From an uncultured Chloroflexaceae bacterium (lineage in GTDB: Bacteria; Chloroflexota; Chloroflexia; Chloroflexales; Chloroflexaceae), in NCBI GenBank assembly GCA_937141995.1, contig CAKZQX010000642.1, positions 1-8,978 on the forward strand: 8,978 nt of DNA, read 5' to 3'. Below, piece by piece: positions 1 through 6,343 of this stretch. Each line of letters begins with the position of its first letter. The stretch's first letter is position 1. Both the position numbers and the translations under genes were made by a program. The notes below the pieces were generated by a model, which was not told the DNA's origin, did no database searches, and saw only the letters and a program-made list of their open reading frames with translations.

Positions 1-124
1 CGGTACTGGTGTAATTTTCAGCGATGGCCTGGCAACGTTCAATCAGGCGGGCCAGGCGTGTGGGTCCAATCCCGGAAACGAGGTTAAAGCCCAGGTAGTA
101 ACGGGTGTGTGGCGCGATGTTCAT
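1..124 (-). CDS. dprA: DprA/Smf-like DNA-processing protein, N-terminal 41 codons (partial)
   Basis: The minus-strand frame starts at ATG 124-122 and runs off the left edge, giving 41 codons. The visible residues include RYYLGFNLVSGIGPTRLARL. This matches the start of DprA/Smf proteins, where a short helical N-terminal region with a helix-hairpin-helix-like GIGPxRLxxLI segment precedes the Rossmann fold. DprA binds incoming single-stranded DNA and loads RecA in natural transformation. A ribosome binding site, AGGAG (134-130), lies 5 nt before the start and supports it. The part after residue 31 (CQAIAENYTST) is less typical of DprA, and the diagnostic Rossmann domain is outside the window, so the name rests on the N-terminus alone. 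The gene has its own candidate promoter in the 161-bp gap behind the upstream minus-strand gene. Confidence 0.62.
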   Translation of the reverse strand, partial: MNIAPHTRYYLGFNLVSGIGPTRLARLIERCQAIAENYTST

Positions 125-164
125 GGATGCTCCTATGCAACTGAGCCGGTTGTGTACTGGTTTT

Positions 165-173
165 ATTATACCA
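165..173 (-). promoter_or_regulatory. Extended -10 promoter for the dprA-like gene
   Basis: On the minus strand a perfect -10 hexamer TATAAT (170-165) is preceded by TGG (173-171), an extended -10 element. No good -35 is seen 16-18 bp upstream. A 5-bp inverted repeat, CTGGT/ACCAG (157-161 and 170-174), brackets the -10 and could be an operator, though it is short enough to be chance. A transcript start near 158 would leave a leader of about 35 nt. Confidence 0.6.
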
Positions 174-285
174 GGGAATGTAGTGCGATGGGGGCAGGGG
201 CCGCGCGGAATTGCTCACAGGCCTGGGGCTTCCAGTTGCGATATTGCAGAGCCGCTAAGATGTGATGATGGTGCGAATCTCGATC

Positions 286-969
286 TTAATACGGCGGCTC
301 GTCCGGCCCTGTGTAGCCGCACATCCCCGTTCGCGGTGAGTTCAGCAGGGGCAACGGCCCGCCATAGTCATCGTGAGGGTGTTCATCCACATGCGTATCA
401 CACAGCGCCCCCACTAGGTCATGCTCATACAGGCACTGGATACAGAGCCACCCCGCCGGTTGACCACACTCGATACAGGCGGCTTCCGGCGGCAGGTTCC
501 GCGTCATCAGCACAATCGGGTGCGGCGTTAACGCTTTGCCCTCGCGCATGTTGACCGCTTTGACCAGCGTGTGGGATGATGTGCCAAAGTCGTAGACGTG
601 GGTACATTCAACATTGGATCGGAACACCTGATCCGCACGGCGCTCCATGGGGATCTCCTGGCGCGGCCAGTCGCCGAGCGAAAACTCGCTGAGATGTCCG
701 CAGCACTCCAGCCAGATAGCGCGCAGGTACGCATCCAATTCTTGCAGCGTGGCCGATCCGCGCATCTCCAGATCCAGCCAGAAGTCGCCGGACCATTTAT
801 CCTGGACGCGCAGATGGTAGAGCTTTTCGGTTGCGCCCACACCCTGGTTGGCAGCGGCAATCGCCGCCTCGCGTTGTGGGCACGTCTCCAGGTGCCGCAG
901 CATGCCACTGCGGGCCAGCACTCTGCCGCAGTAGCTACAGGTACCGCGTGTCTGCTTGCGCCGGGCCAT
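286..969 (-). CDS. pRiA4b ORF-3-like protein with zinc-binding motifs at both ends
   Basis: A 227-residue protein. Residues 11-30 form a C-x2-C-x11-H-x3-C zinc finger (C11, C14, H26, C30). Residues about 50-140 resemble the plasmid pRiA4b ORF-3-like fold: LYHLRVQ, then a TLQELDAYLRAIWLECCGHLSEF segment centred on residues 74-96, then TYVYDFG-type residues near H124-G129. Residues 165-199 form a second Cys/His cluster: C165-x2-C168-x7-C176-x2-C179, then H183, C190, H193, H197 and H199, resembling a B-box or cross-brace zinc module. The start at 969 is supported by AAGGAGG (980-974) 4 nt upstream. The pRiA4b ORF-3 family is common near mobile elements, but its biochemical role is not established. 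A DNA- or RNA-binding or adaptor role is inferred from the zinc modules only. No terminator is seen before the dprA-like gene. The domain assignment is good; the function is unknown. Confidence 0.78.
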   Translation of the reverse strand: MARRKQTRGTCSYCGRVLARSGMLRHLETCPQREAAIAAANQGVGATEKLYHLRVQDKWSGDFWLDLEMRGSATLQELDAYLRAIWLECCGHLSEFSLGDWPRQEIPMERRADQVFRSNVECTHVYDFGTSSHTLVKAVNMREGKALTPHPIVLMTRNLPPEAACIECGQPAGWLCIQCLYEHDLVGALCDTHVDEHPHDDYGGPLPLLNSPRTGMCGYTGPDEPPY

Positions 970-1002
970 AAAACCTCCTTCCCGTTTTCCTATGGATGGT
1001 AA

Positions 1003-1011
1003 ACTATACCA
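1003..1011 (-). promoter_or_regulatory. Extended -10 promoter for the pRiA4b-like gene
   Basis: On the minus strand TATAGT (1008-1003) follows TGG (1011-1009). Transcription from about 996 would give a leader of about 27 nt containing the strong AAGGAGG site. No -35 consensus lies at 1026-1032. That position is instead covered by the heptamer repeat array. Confidence 0.55.
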
Positions 1012-1021
1012 TATTTCGATC

Positions 1022-1056
1022 AGTTCTCAGTTCTCGGTTCCCGGTTCTTGGTTCTC
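1022..1056. repeat. Five tandem heptamers, consensus RGTTCTC
   Basis: Five consecutive 7-nt units read AGTTCTC, AGTTCTC, GGTTCCC, GGTTCTT and GGTTCTC on the plus strand. A pyrimidine-rich stretch with repeated CATCTTC-like words follows, to about 1084. The array is intergenic and covers the -35 area of the minus-strand promoter. It may be a simple slippage repeat or a multi-site operator; the sequence alone does not decide. Confidence 0.8.
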
Positions 1057-1392
1057 CTTCATCTCTTCGTCATCTTCTCATCTTGCACAACTGTCGCGCA
1101 GCGGGTATGCTCATCCACAATAGGAGCAGGCAGTTGCCGGAACGAATGATAGTTGTGCAGGTTCGTAGGTTAGCCCGGTTTCCGCATCACTCCACGCAGT
1201 CAGCATGCTGCCGCAGTTCAGCATGGCAGATGATAAAGTGCTGATAAAGCATGGGTTTACCCGCAGAGTTTTTCGGAAGCGTGTTACCGGCGGGAAGTTC
1301 TCTGCCGCTGTTATGTCGGTTCATGGCTTGCTGATGGGGAAAATACGCGTCCCTGTCTGTGAGTTGCAGCTCACTGTTCGCCCGGCAAATGC
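1057..1392. other. Intergenic stretch with no supported gene
   Basis: The open frames here on both strands are short (60-80 codons), overlap each other, lack ribosome binding sites and resemble no protein I know. Small visible structures are the palindrome CAGCATGCTG (1201-1210), whose half site CAGCATG recurs at 1219-1225, and a direct repeat TGATAAAG (1231-1238 and 1242-1249) spaced 11 bp. No tRNA, or tmRNA-, RNase P- or SRP-like signature was recognised. A non-coding RNA cannot be excluded. Confidence 0.55.
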
Positions 1393-1421
1393 TTGACAAC
1401 CCTCCGTATTACCCGTATCAT
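1393..1421 (+). promoter_or_regulatory. Sigma70-type promoter for the DUF4015 lipoprotein gene
   Basis: A perfect -35 TTGACA (1393-1398) and a -10 TATCAT (1416-1421) are separated by 17 bp, the optimal spacing. The start would be near 1428, about 100 nt before the lipoprotein start codon. The inverted repeat CGTAT-C-ATACG (1414-1424) overlaps the -10 and is a possible repressor site. Confidence 0.75.
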
Positions 1422-1425
1422 ACGC

Positions 1426-1531
1426 CCACTTCAGTGGATGACGGCGTTGCCCAACCCATAGTTGATAGGCGCGTATCAGAGTGCGGTAGCCTCATGGAGG
1501 CTACTGCCCACGAAAGGCAAGACCCGCGACG
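1426..1531 (+). promoter_or_regulatory. Hairpin-rich 5' leader of the DUF4015 lipoprotein gene
   Basis: Three local hairpins follow the predicted start. The first pairs CCACT (1426-1430) with AGTGG (1433-1437). The second pairs TGATA (1463-1467) with TATCA (1474-1478). The third is strong: 11 base pairs including one G-U, 1483-1493 with 1497-1507, and a loop ATG at 1494-1496. The only SD-like sequence, AAAGG (1513-1517), sits 14 nt before the start codon and is weak. TTGCC (1447-1451) could pair with GGCAA (1516-1520), which overlaps it. The leader does not match the fluoride, c-di-GMP or glycine riboswitch consensus as I know them. Any regulatory role is inferred. Confidence 0.4.
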
Positions 1532-3616
1532 ATGAACCGTAAACCTTTTTCCCGCTTCTTCACGCTGTCCCCGTTCGCCCTGATGGTTACACTCCTGCTG
1601 TGTACTGCGGCCCTGACTGCCTGCAGCGGCTCATCAGTTGCCCTCACCGGCACGGTGACTGATGCCTATACCGGCGAGCCGGTCGCCGCCGAGTTACAGA
1701 TTGGTCGCACGCAACTGGCGACTGATCCGGGTGGTATGTACACAACGTCCAAATGGCGCACCGACGATACGCTGGAAGTGGCGGCCCCCGGCTATGAACC
1801 CTCCAGCATTCCGCTCGAGACCCACCCGGAGGTGGCCGGGTCCGAGGCGCTGACGATTACGCTGAACACGGAACTACGCCCCAATACCTTGAACGGTCGC
1901 GTTACCGATGCCTACACCGGAGAACCACTGGAAGGTGTGCGCGTGAGCATTCCGCTCGACAGCACCGAGACGTTGAGCACCACCACCGATGCGGACGGGC
2001 AGTACACCCTGGCGAGCGTGCCCGAAGAGTTTACTCTGACCGTGAATGCGCCCGACTACAGCCCCGTCGAGGAGACCTTGAGTCGCGTGACTGCTTTCAA
2101 TACGGACCTGCGCCCCAGCGTGCTCAGCGGCACCGTTACTGACCAGTTCAGCGGCGACCCGGTGGAAGGCGTGACGGGGACGGTTGGTGATGCGACCGCG
2201 ACCACCGATGCCGAGGGGGGGTACGAACTGAATGATACCTCCGCCGATGCCGCCGAGGTTGTGTTTGATAGCGCAGGCTATGCCACGGTGACGCAGGAAC
2301 TCGAGCAGGTCACCGAACTGGATGCGGTGTTGCGTCCCGATGTCCTGACCGGCAACCTGGTTGATGGGGCGACCGGCGAGCCGGTTAGCTTTGCTACGGT
2401 GATTGCGACGGAGACGCTACCGGGCCGCGATGTGGCCTTCACCCGGATCGACAACAGCACCGACGGTGCATTTACGCTGGAGGGTCTGCCCAAAACGGGG
2501 TATGTACAGGTGATTGCGCCGGGCTACAGCAAAGCCGTGCTGGAGATTAAGCCGGGCAATATTACCACCGAGATCAAACTTGAACCCCTCTTTGTCAAAG
2601 CGGTCTATGTCACGGCGGCTGTCGCCTCCTCGCCCTCAATGATGGAGTCTTATCTCGATCTGATCGACCAGACGGAGTTGAACGCCATCATTATTGACCT
2701 CAAGTCCGATATGCGCGATGATCTGGGCCTGGTTTACTACGACTCGCAGGTGCCGCTGGTCAAGGAACTGGAGAACTCGGTGGATTATATCGATCTGCCG
2801 ACGATCTTATCCGAGGCGAAGAAGCGTAATATTTACACCATCGCCCGCGTGCAGGTCTTCTCCCACGATAATGCCCTGGCCGATGCCCGCCCTGAGTGGG
2901 CCATTAAGGATGCCCAGACGGGTGAGGTCTATGCCGACTACCCCGGTCCCGGTATTCGCTATGCCTGGCTTGATCCCTGGAACCGGAATGTCTGGGATTA
3001 CAACATTCAACTGTCGCTGGAGGCAATTGAACTGGGCTTCGACGAGATCAACTTTGACTACATCCGCTATCCCGATGCCAGACTGTCCGAGTATTCGGAG
3101 ACGTTTGCTTTTTCGCAGCCGACCGACCCGGAGAATAATCCCGAGGCGATGTTTGAGAATATCGCCAACTTTATGTCTGAGTCGCAGCGGGCGATTAACG
3201 GAGCCGGAGCCTTCTTCTCGGTTGATGTCTTTGGGCGTGCATTGGTCAAGGCGGCCGTTCCGGTTTCGCAGAATATCGAGGTCATGGCGCCCCATGCCGA
3301 CTATATCTGTCCGATGCCCTACCCGTCGCTCTGGTGGGTGGGCTACCTGGGCTTTGAGAATCCGACCGCTCACCCGTACGAGGTGATCTACGGAAGTGTG
3401 ACGTCAGGCCAGAAGTTTGTCGAAGGCCGACGGGCCTTGCTGCGGCCCTGGCTCCAGGACCATACGGACCCCTGGCAGGGGGCGCGCGTCGTTGAGTATG
3501 GTCCCGCCGAAGTGCGTGCCCAGATTGACGCCGCCGAAGATACTGGTGTAGTTGATGGGTGGATGCTCTATGACTCGGCCAATACCTACACCGAAGAGGC
3601 ATTGAAGCCGGAGTAG
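1532..3616 (+). CDS. Lipoprotein with four carboxypeptidase-regulatory-like repeats and a DUF4015 putative glycoside hydrolase domain
   Basis: A 694-residue exported lipoprotein. The signal peptide has basic residues at 3-8, a hydrophobic core at about 15-27 and a lipobox LTAC, with C31 as the lipidated cysteine. Four beta-sandwich repeats of the carboxypeptidase-regulatory-like type follow. Each opens with a G-x-V/L-x-D-x(3)-G-E/D-P pattern, with the lead glycines at 40, 122, 200 and 274. Residues about 355-690 match DUF4015, a TIM-barrel family annotated as putative glycoside hydrolase. Supporting motifs are VKAVYVTA at 355, ELNAIIIDLK, the FDEINFDYIRYPD motif (D504 to D515) with acidic E505 and D509 as likely active-site residues, and a C-terminal NPTAHPYEVIYGSV/RPWLQD block. 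The substrate is unknown; a surface polysaccharide is a reasonable guess. The start codon is favoured by the signal peptide despite a weak ribosome binding site. The gene is first in a likely three-gene envelope block and has its own promoter. Confidence 0.9.
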   Translation: MNRKPFSRFFTLSPFALMVTLLLCTAALTACSGSSVALTGTVTDAYTGEPVAAELQIGRTQLATDPGGMYTTSKWRTDDTLEVAAPGYEPSSIPLETHPEVAGSEALTITLNTELRPNTLNGRVTDAYTGEPLEGVRVSIPLDSTETLSTTTDADGQYTLASVPEEFTLTVNAPDYSPVEETLSRVTAFNTDLRPSVLSGTVTDQFSGDPVEGVTGTVGDATATTDAEGGYELNDTSADAAEVVFDSAGYATVTQELEQVTELDAVLRPDVLTGNLVDGATGEPVSFATVIATETLPGRDVAFTRIDNSTDGAFTLEGLPKTGYVQVIAPGYSKAVLEIKPGNITTEIKLEPLFVKAVYVTAAVASSPSMMESYLDLIDQTELNAIIIDLKSDMRDDLGLVYYDSQVPLVKELENSVDYIDLPTILSEAKKRNIYTIARVQVFSHDNALADARPEWAIKDAQTGEVYADYPGPGIRYAWLDPWNRNVWDYNIQLSLEAIELGFDEINFDYIRYPDARLSEYSETFAFSQPTDPENNPEAMFENIANFMSESQRAINGAGAFFSVDVFGRALVKAAVPVSQNIEVMAPHADYICPMPYPSLWWVGYLGFENPTAHPYEVIYGSVTSGQKFVEGRRALLRPWLQDHTDPWQGARVVEYGPAEVRAQIDAAEDTGVVDGWMLYDSANTYTEEALKPE

Positions 3617-3659
3617 GTAGTGCCGTTTGAGCATGCCCCCATCAGGAATAGTTCGAGTC

Positions 3660-3700
3660 CGGCGTTATGGGTGCAGTCCGAAGCTGCGCGCATAACGCCG
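3660..3700 (+). other. Long hairpin between the DUF4015 lipoprotein and amidase-like genes
   Basis: An outer stem of 10 bp pairs 3660-3669 with 3691-3700 (core GGCGTTATG/CATAACGCC). After one G-G mismatch, a 6-bp inner stem with one G-U pairs 3671-3676 with 3684-3689, around loop 3677-3683. No T-run follows, so this is not a standard intrinsic terminator. It could be a processing or mRNA-stability element, or could set the relative expression of the two genes. The in-frame ATG at 3667 lies inside the stem and so is a poor start. Confidence 0.7.
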
Positions 3701-3717
3701 ACATTGCAGGATGCGGC

Positions 3718-6243
3718 ATGAAATCTTCAAAACCTTCGCTCGTGATGGTAGGCAGCCTCTGGCTGCTTCTTGTCATTGTTGCAGTACTGCTGCTGCCCAC
3801 TCCGCTGACGGCCCGTCCGCTGACCCAGAGCCGCCGGCCGGAGCTTGAACTGGGAAAATGGGTCCACACCTCGGTGGTGGATTGGCAGAGTGGTGAGGTA
3901 TCCGGTCTGCTGATTACGAATAATGCCGGGGGTGAATTGCGTCTGGATGACACACAGTCTGAGGGCAATTTTATCTCGGCTCCGTTTGAGGCGCCCTTTG
4001 TTACCAATGCTGTCGGTGCAGTCTGGCGGGCCGATATTGCCGAGGGAACCGACATAACGCTTGATCTGCGTGCGCGCTCCCGCCCCGCCGATGTGCCTGA
4101 GGGCGATGCAATTGAGGCTGAGTGGGGCCCCTGGCAACCGCTGACCGCCGGGGATGCTCGCTCGCAGGCCGATGATGGTGCTTTTGCAACCCCCGATGTG
4201 CTGGCGCTGCCGCCGGATACGCGCTATCTGCAGCTTCGCGCGAACTTCTCCAGCGAAGTACCCCGCGCCTCGGCGGTGTTGCGCGAGGTGACGGTTGCCT
4301 ATCTCAATGCATTCCAGGCCGGACCGGAGTCGCCGGTCGGGTTGCGCGAGGTGCCGGTTGTCTTTGGCCCCGACACGCTGACTGTGCGTCCCCGCTTGAT
4401 CCCCCGCTCGACCTGGTTTACCGCGCAGGATGTGCAACTCACCGTCTGGGAGAGTACGCCCACGCCGACCCGCGTGTTGACCGAGACCTGGGATCCGGCA
4501 CTTCCGCAAACTCGCTTTAACCGGGTACCACCGCGTGGAATTATCCTGCATCAGCTCGGGGTGACACCGACCGTCGAGGAGATACTGCCCTACCTGCGGG
4601 CACTGGGCACCTACCAGATCCAGATGCTGGGCTGGGATGGCATGGCTTATCACTACCTGATTGACGGTGATGGCCGGCTCTACGAGGGGCGTCTGGGCGG
4701 GCCCACCTCCGCCGTCTCGCGGCTGTCGGGTGGCGATGATGTGATCCATGTTGCGCTGATCGGCAATCTTGATGATGCACCAGGAGAGCAGACCCAGGCC
4801 ACCCTGGTCAGCCTGCTGGCCTGGCTGGGGCAGGCTTATGATATCCCGCCCCTGGGTGAGCATCGGGTTGTTGAAGCCGACGATACCGTGACCCGCGCGA
4901 ATATCGTCGGTCATAGCGCGGCTGTGCCGGAAGCGCCCGACCCGGGAGAGCCACTGCTCGAACTGCTCCCCACACTTCGCAAGCAGGTTGATAAATCGGT
5001 CGTTCGTACACGGCTCTACTTTGCCGAGGGCAATGTGGAGACTTACCAGGAGCGTTTGTTCTTCTTTAACCAGGGCAGTAGTGAGATCGAGGCCACTGTA
5101 CGCATGTTTCCCGATAACCAGGATAATCCAATCCTGCGAATTGTACCCGTTCCGCCAGAGGGCCGCGCTGATCTGAATCTGAACGATGTTATTAGCGATA
5201 CTACAACGCTCCCGGTGATGATAGAGTCGAGCGGTGAAATTATTGCCGAGCGCAGTATGGCGCTCCCGGATGATATCGATAACAGTTTGGGGATCACGCA
5301 TCCCTCGCGGGTCTGGTATTTTGCCGAGGGCTCCACCGATGAGCCTTTCCAGACCTACCTGGTACTGTTTAATCCGCAGGACTCGCTCACCAGCGCTGAG
5401 ATTACCTATATGAAGGGCGATGGAACGACAGCCCGGCAGGATGTACAGATCGAGTCGAACCAGCGCATCGTGGTCACGGTCAATAACGAACTGCCCGATG
5501 TCGGCTTCGGCACGCAGATTATTGCCAATCAGCCTATCGTCGCCGAGCGGACCATGCGCTTTGGTGATGAGAACAGCGGGTTCCATACCGGGCGCGGCAT
5601 CAGCGAACTGGCGCAGCGCTGGTACTTTGCCGAGGGCACCACTGCCGCCCCATTCCGCATGCGGCTACTGCTGCTCAATCCGAACGAGCAAACGACCAAT
5701 GTCACCGTTACGTTTATGACCCCCGACGGCACCACGCTTACGCTGACGCGGCGCTATGCCATTCCTCCGATGACCCGACTGGTGGTGGATGCCAACGAGA
5801 TTGTGCCCGATCTGGGGGTGGCAACCATGGTTGAGGCCGATCGTCCGGTTGCGGTTGAGCGTGCGCTCTACTTCAGTGTAGATAATGCGGATGCCGCCCC
5901 GGTTATGGCCGGTTCGGTCAGCGCCGGAGCGATGCAACCCGCCTTCACCTGGCGCTTCGTTGAAGGACGCACAACCGATGTACGGCAGTTCATCCTGCTC
6001 AGCAACCCGAATCGCAGCCAGGCGATTGTTACGCTGGAGTTTATCTTCCCCGATGGCAACCGTGAGCGTGAAACGGTGGTTATGCCGGCGAACTCACGCT
6101 ACACCGCTGCGGTCCACGAACTCTTCCCGGATCAGGATGTGCTGAGTATCGTAGTCCGTGCAACCCAACCGGTTGTGGCCGAGCGGTCATTCTTCCCGGA
6201 GGGGCAGGGCGGTTCTACAATGCTGGGGATGCCGGGATTGTAG
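3718..6243 (+). CDS. Exported PGRP/N-acetylmuramoyl-L-alanine amidase-like protein with four C-terminal beta repeats
   Basis: 841 residues from ATG 3718, chosen because AGGA (3708-3711) lies 6 nt upstream and the protein then begins with a signal sequence: K2 and K5, hydrophobic 8-26, possible cleavage after A32. Residues about 35-215 form a beta-rich N-terminal region with AVGAVWRAD near 103. Residues about 270-420 resemble the Amidase_2/PGRP fold that cleaves, or in non-catalytic members binds, muramyl peptides: RGIILHQLG with H278, AYHYLIDGDGRLYEGR at 310-325, IHVALIGN, then GHS with H399 and PDPG with D408. H278, H399 and D408 correspond to the zinc ligands of AmpD-type enzymes (His, His, Asp). 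The lysine usually found just before the Asp (KTDPG in AmpD) is absent here, so activity is uncertain. Four repeats of about 100 residues follow, each opening with W/L-Y/R-F-A/V-E-G (aromatics near 434, 534, 636 and 746) and closing near a 'P-I/V-V-A-E-R' motif. These resemble DUF5719-like adhesive repeats. It is probably co-transcribed with the upstream lipoprotein gene. Confidence 0.82.
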   Translation: MKSSKPSLVMVGSLWLLLVIVAVLLLPTPLTARPLTQSRRPELELGKWVHTSVVDWQSGEVSGLLITNNAGGELRLDDTQSEGNFISAPFEAPFVTNAVGAVWRADIAEGTDITLDLRARSRPADVPEGDAIEAEWGPWQPLTAGDARSQADDGAFATPDVLALPPDTRYLQLRANFSSEVPRASAVLREVTVAYLNAFQAGPESPVGLREVPVVFGPDTLTVRPRLIPRSTWFTAQDVQLTVWESTPTPTRVLTETWDPALPQTRFNRVPPRGIILHQLGVTPTVEEILPYLRALGTYQIQMLGWDGMAYHYLIDGDGRLYEGRLGGPTSAVSRLSGGDDVIHVALIGNLDDAPGEQTQATLVSLLAWLGQAYDIPPLGEHRVVEADDTVTRANIVGHSAAVPEAPDPGEPLLELLPTLRKQVDKSVVRTRLYFAEGNVETYQERLFFFNQGSSEIEATVRMFPDNQDNPILRIVPVPPEGRADLNLNDVISDTTTLPVMIESSGEIIAERSMALPDDIDNSLGITHPSRVWYFAEGSTDEPFQTYLVLFNPQDSLTSAEITYMKGDGTTARQDVQIESNQRIVVTVNNELPDVGFGTQIIANQPIVAERTMRFGDENSGFHTGRGISELAQRWYFAEGTTAAPFRMRLLLLNPNEQTTNVTVTFMTPDGTTLTLTRRYAIPPMTRLVVDANEIVPDLGVATMVEADRPVAVERALYFSVDNADAAPVMAGSVSAGAMQPAFTWRFVEGRTTDVRQFILLSNPNRSQAIVTLEFIFPDGNRERETVVMPANSRYTAAVHELFPDQDVLSIVVRATQPVVAERSFFPEGQGGSTMLGMPGL

Positions 6244-6286
6244 CCGCGCAGGACAACGTATCACGGCACGCAATATGCACCAGGCT

Positions 6287-6321
6287 GTGGCACCGCTCAA
6301 TGAGCAGGTGCCACGTTTTTT
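6287..6321 (+). terminator. Rho-independent terminator after the amidase-like gene, close to the cupredoxin start
   Basis: GTGGCACC (6287-6294) pairs with GGTGCCAC (6307-6314), and GCTC (6295-6298) pairs with GAGC (6302-6305). This gives 12 bp with loop AAT and one bulged A at 6306. Six T follow at 6316-6321. It should terminate the upstream transcript. It ends 7 nt before the cupredoxin ribosome binding site, leaving no room for a promoter between them, so it may also act as an attenuator (see findings). Confidence 0.9.
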
Positions 6322-6343
6322 CCTGAAAGAGAGGAACGTTACC

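Noticed and set aside
105..554. A 149-codon plus-strand frame over the pRiA4b-like gene
   Set aside because: It is antisense to a gene with clear zinc motifs and a strong ribosome binding site, and it has no domain of its own.
996..1399. Three short open frames in the divergent intergenic region
   Set aside because: They lack ribosome binding sites, overlap each other on both strands and have low-complexity or random-looking translations.
1426..1531. Possible c-di-GMP (GEMM) or fluoride riboswitch
   Set aside because: The conserved core sequences of those classes are not present. Only generic hairpins are seen, so no class was assigned.
2694..3386. A 230-codon plus-strand frame inside the DUF4015 lipoprotein gene
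   Set aside because: It overlaps a strongly supported domain in another frame, and its translation is Arg/Pro/Ser-rich without any motif.
3649..3662. TTCGAGTCC resembling a tRNA T-loop
   Set aside because: The flanking bases do not form a T-stem, and no acceptor, D or anticodon arms are present.
3727..5586. A 619-codon open frame antisense to the amidase-like gene
   Set aside because: It is a shadow of codon bias in the real gene. It has no recognisable domain or ribosome binding site, and its translation has the composition expected of an antisense frame.
6158..6343. N-terminal extension of the cupredoxin frame
   Set aside because: It runs through the end of the amidase-like gene and an intrinsic terminator. 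The ATG at 6344 has the ribosome binding site and begins a proper lipoprotein signal.
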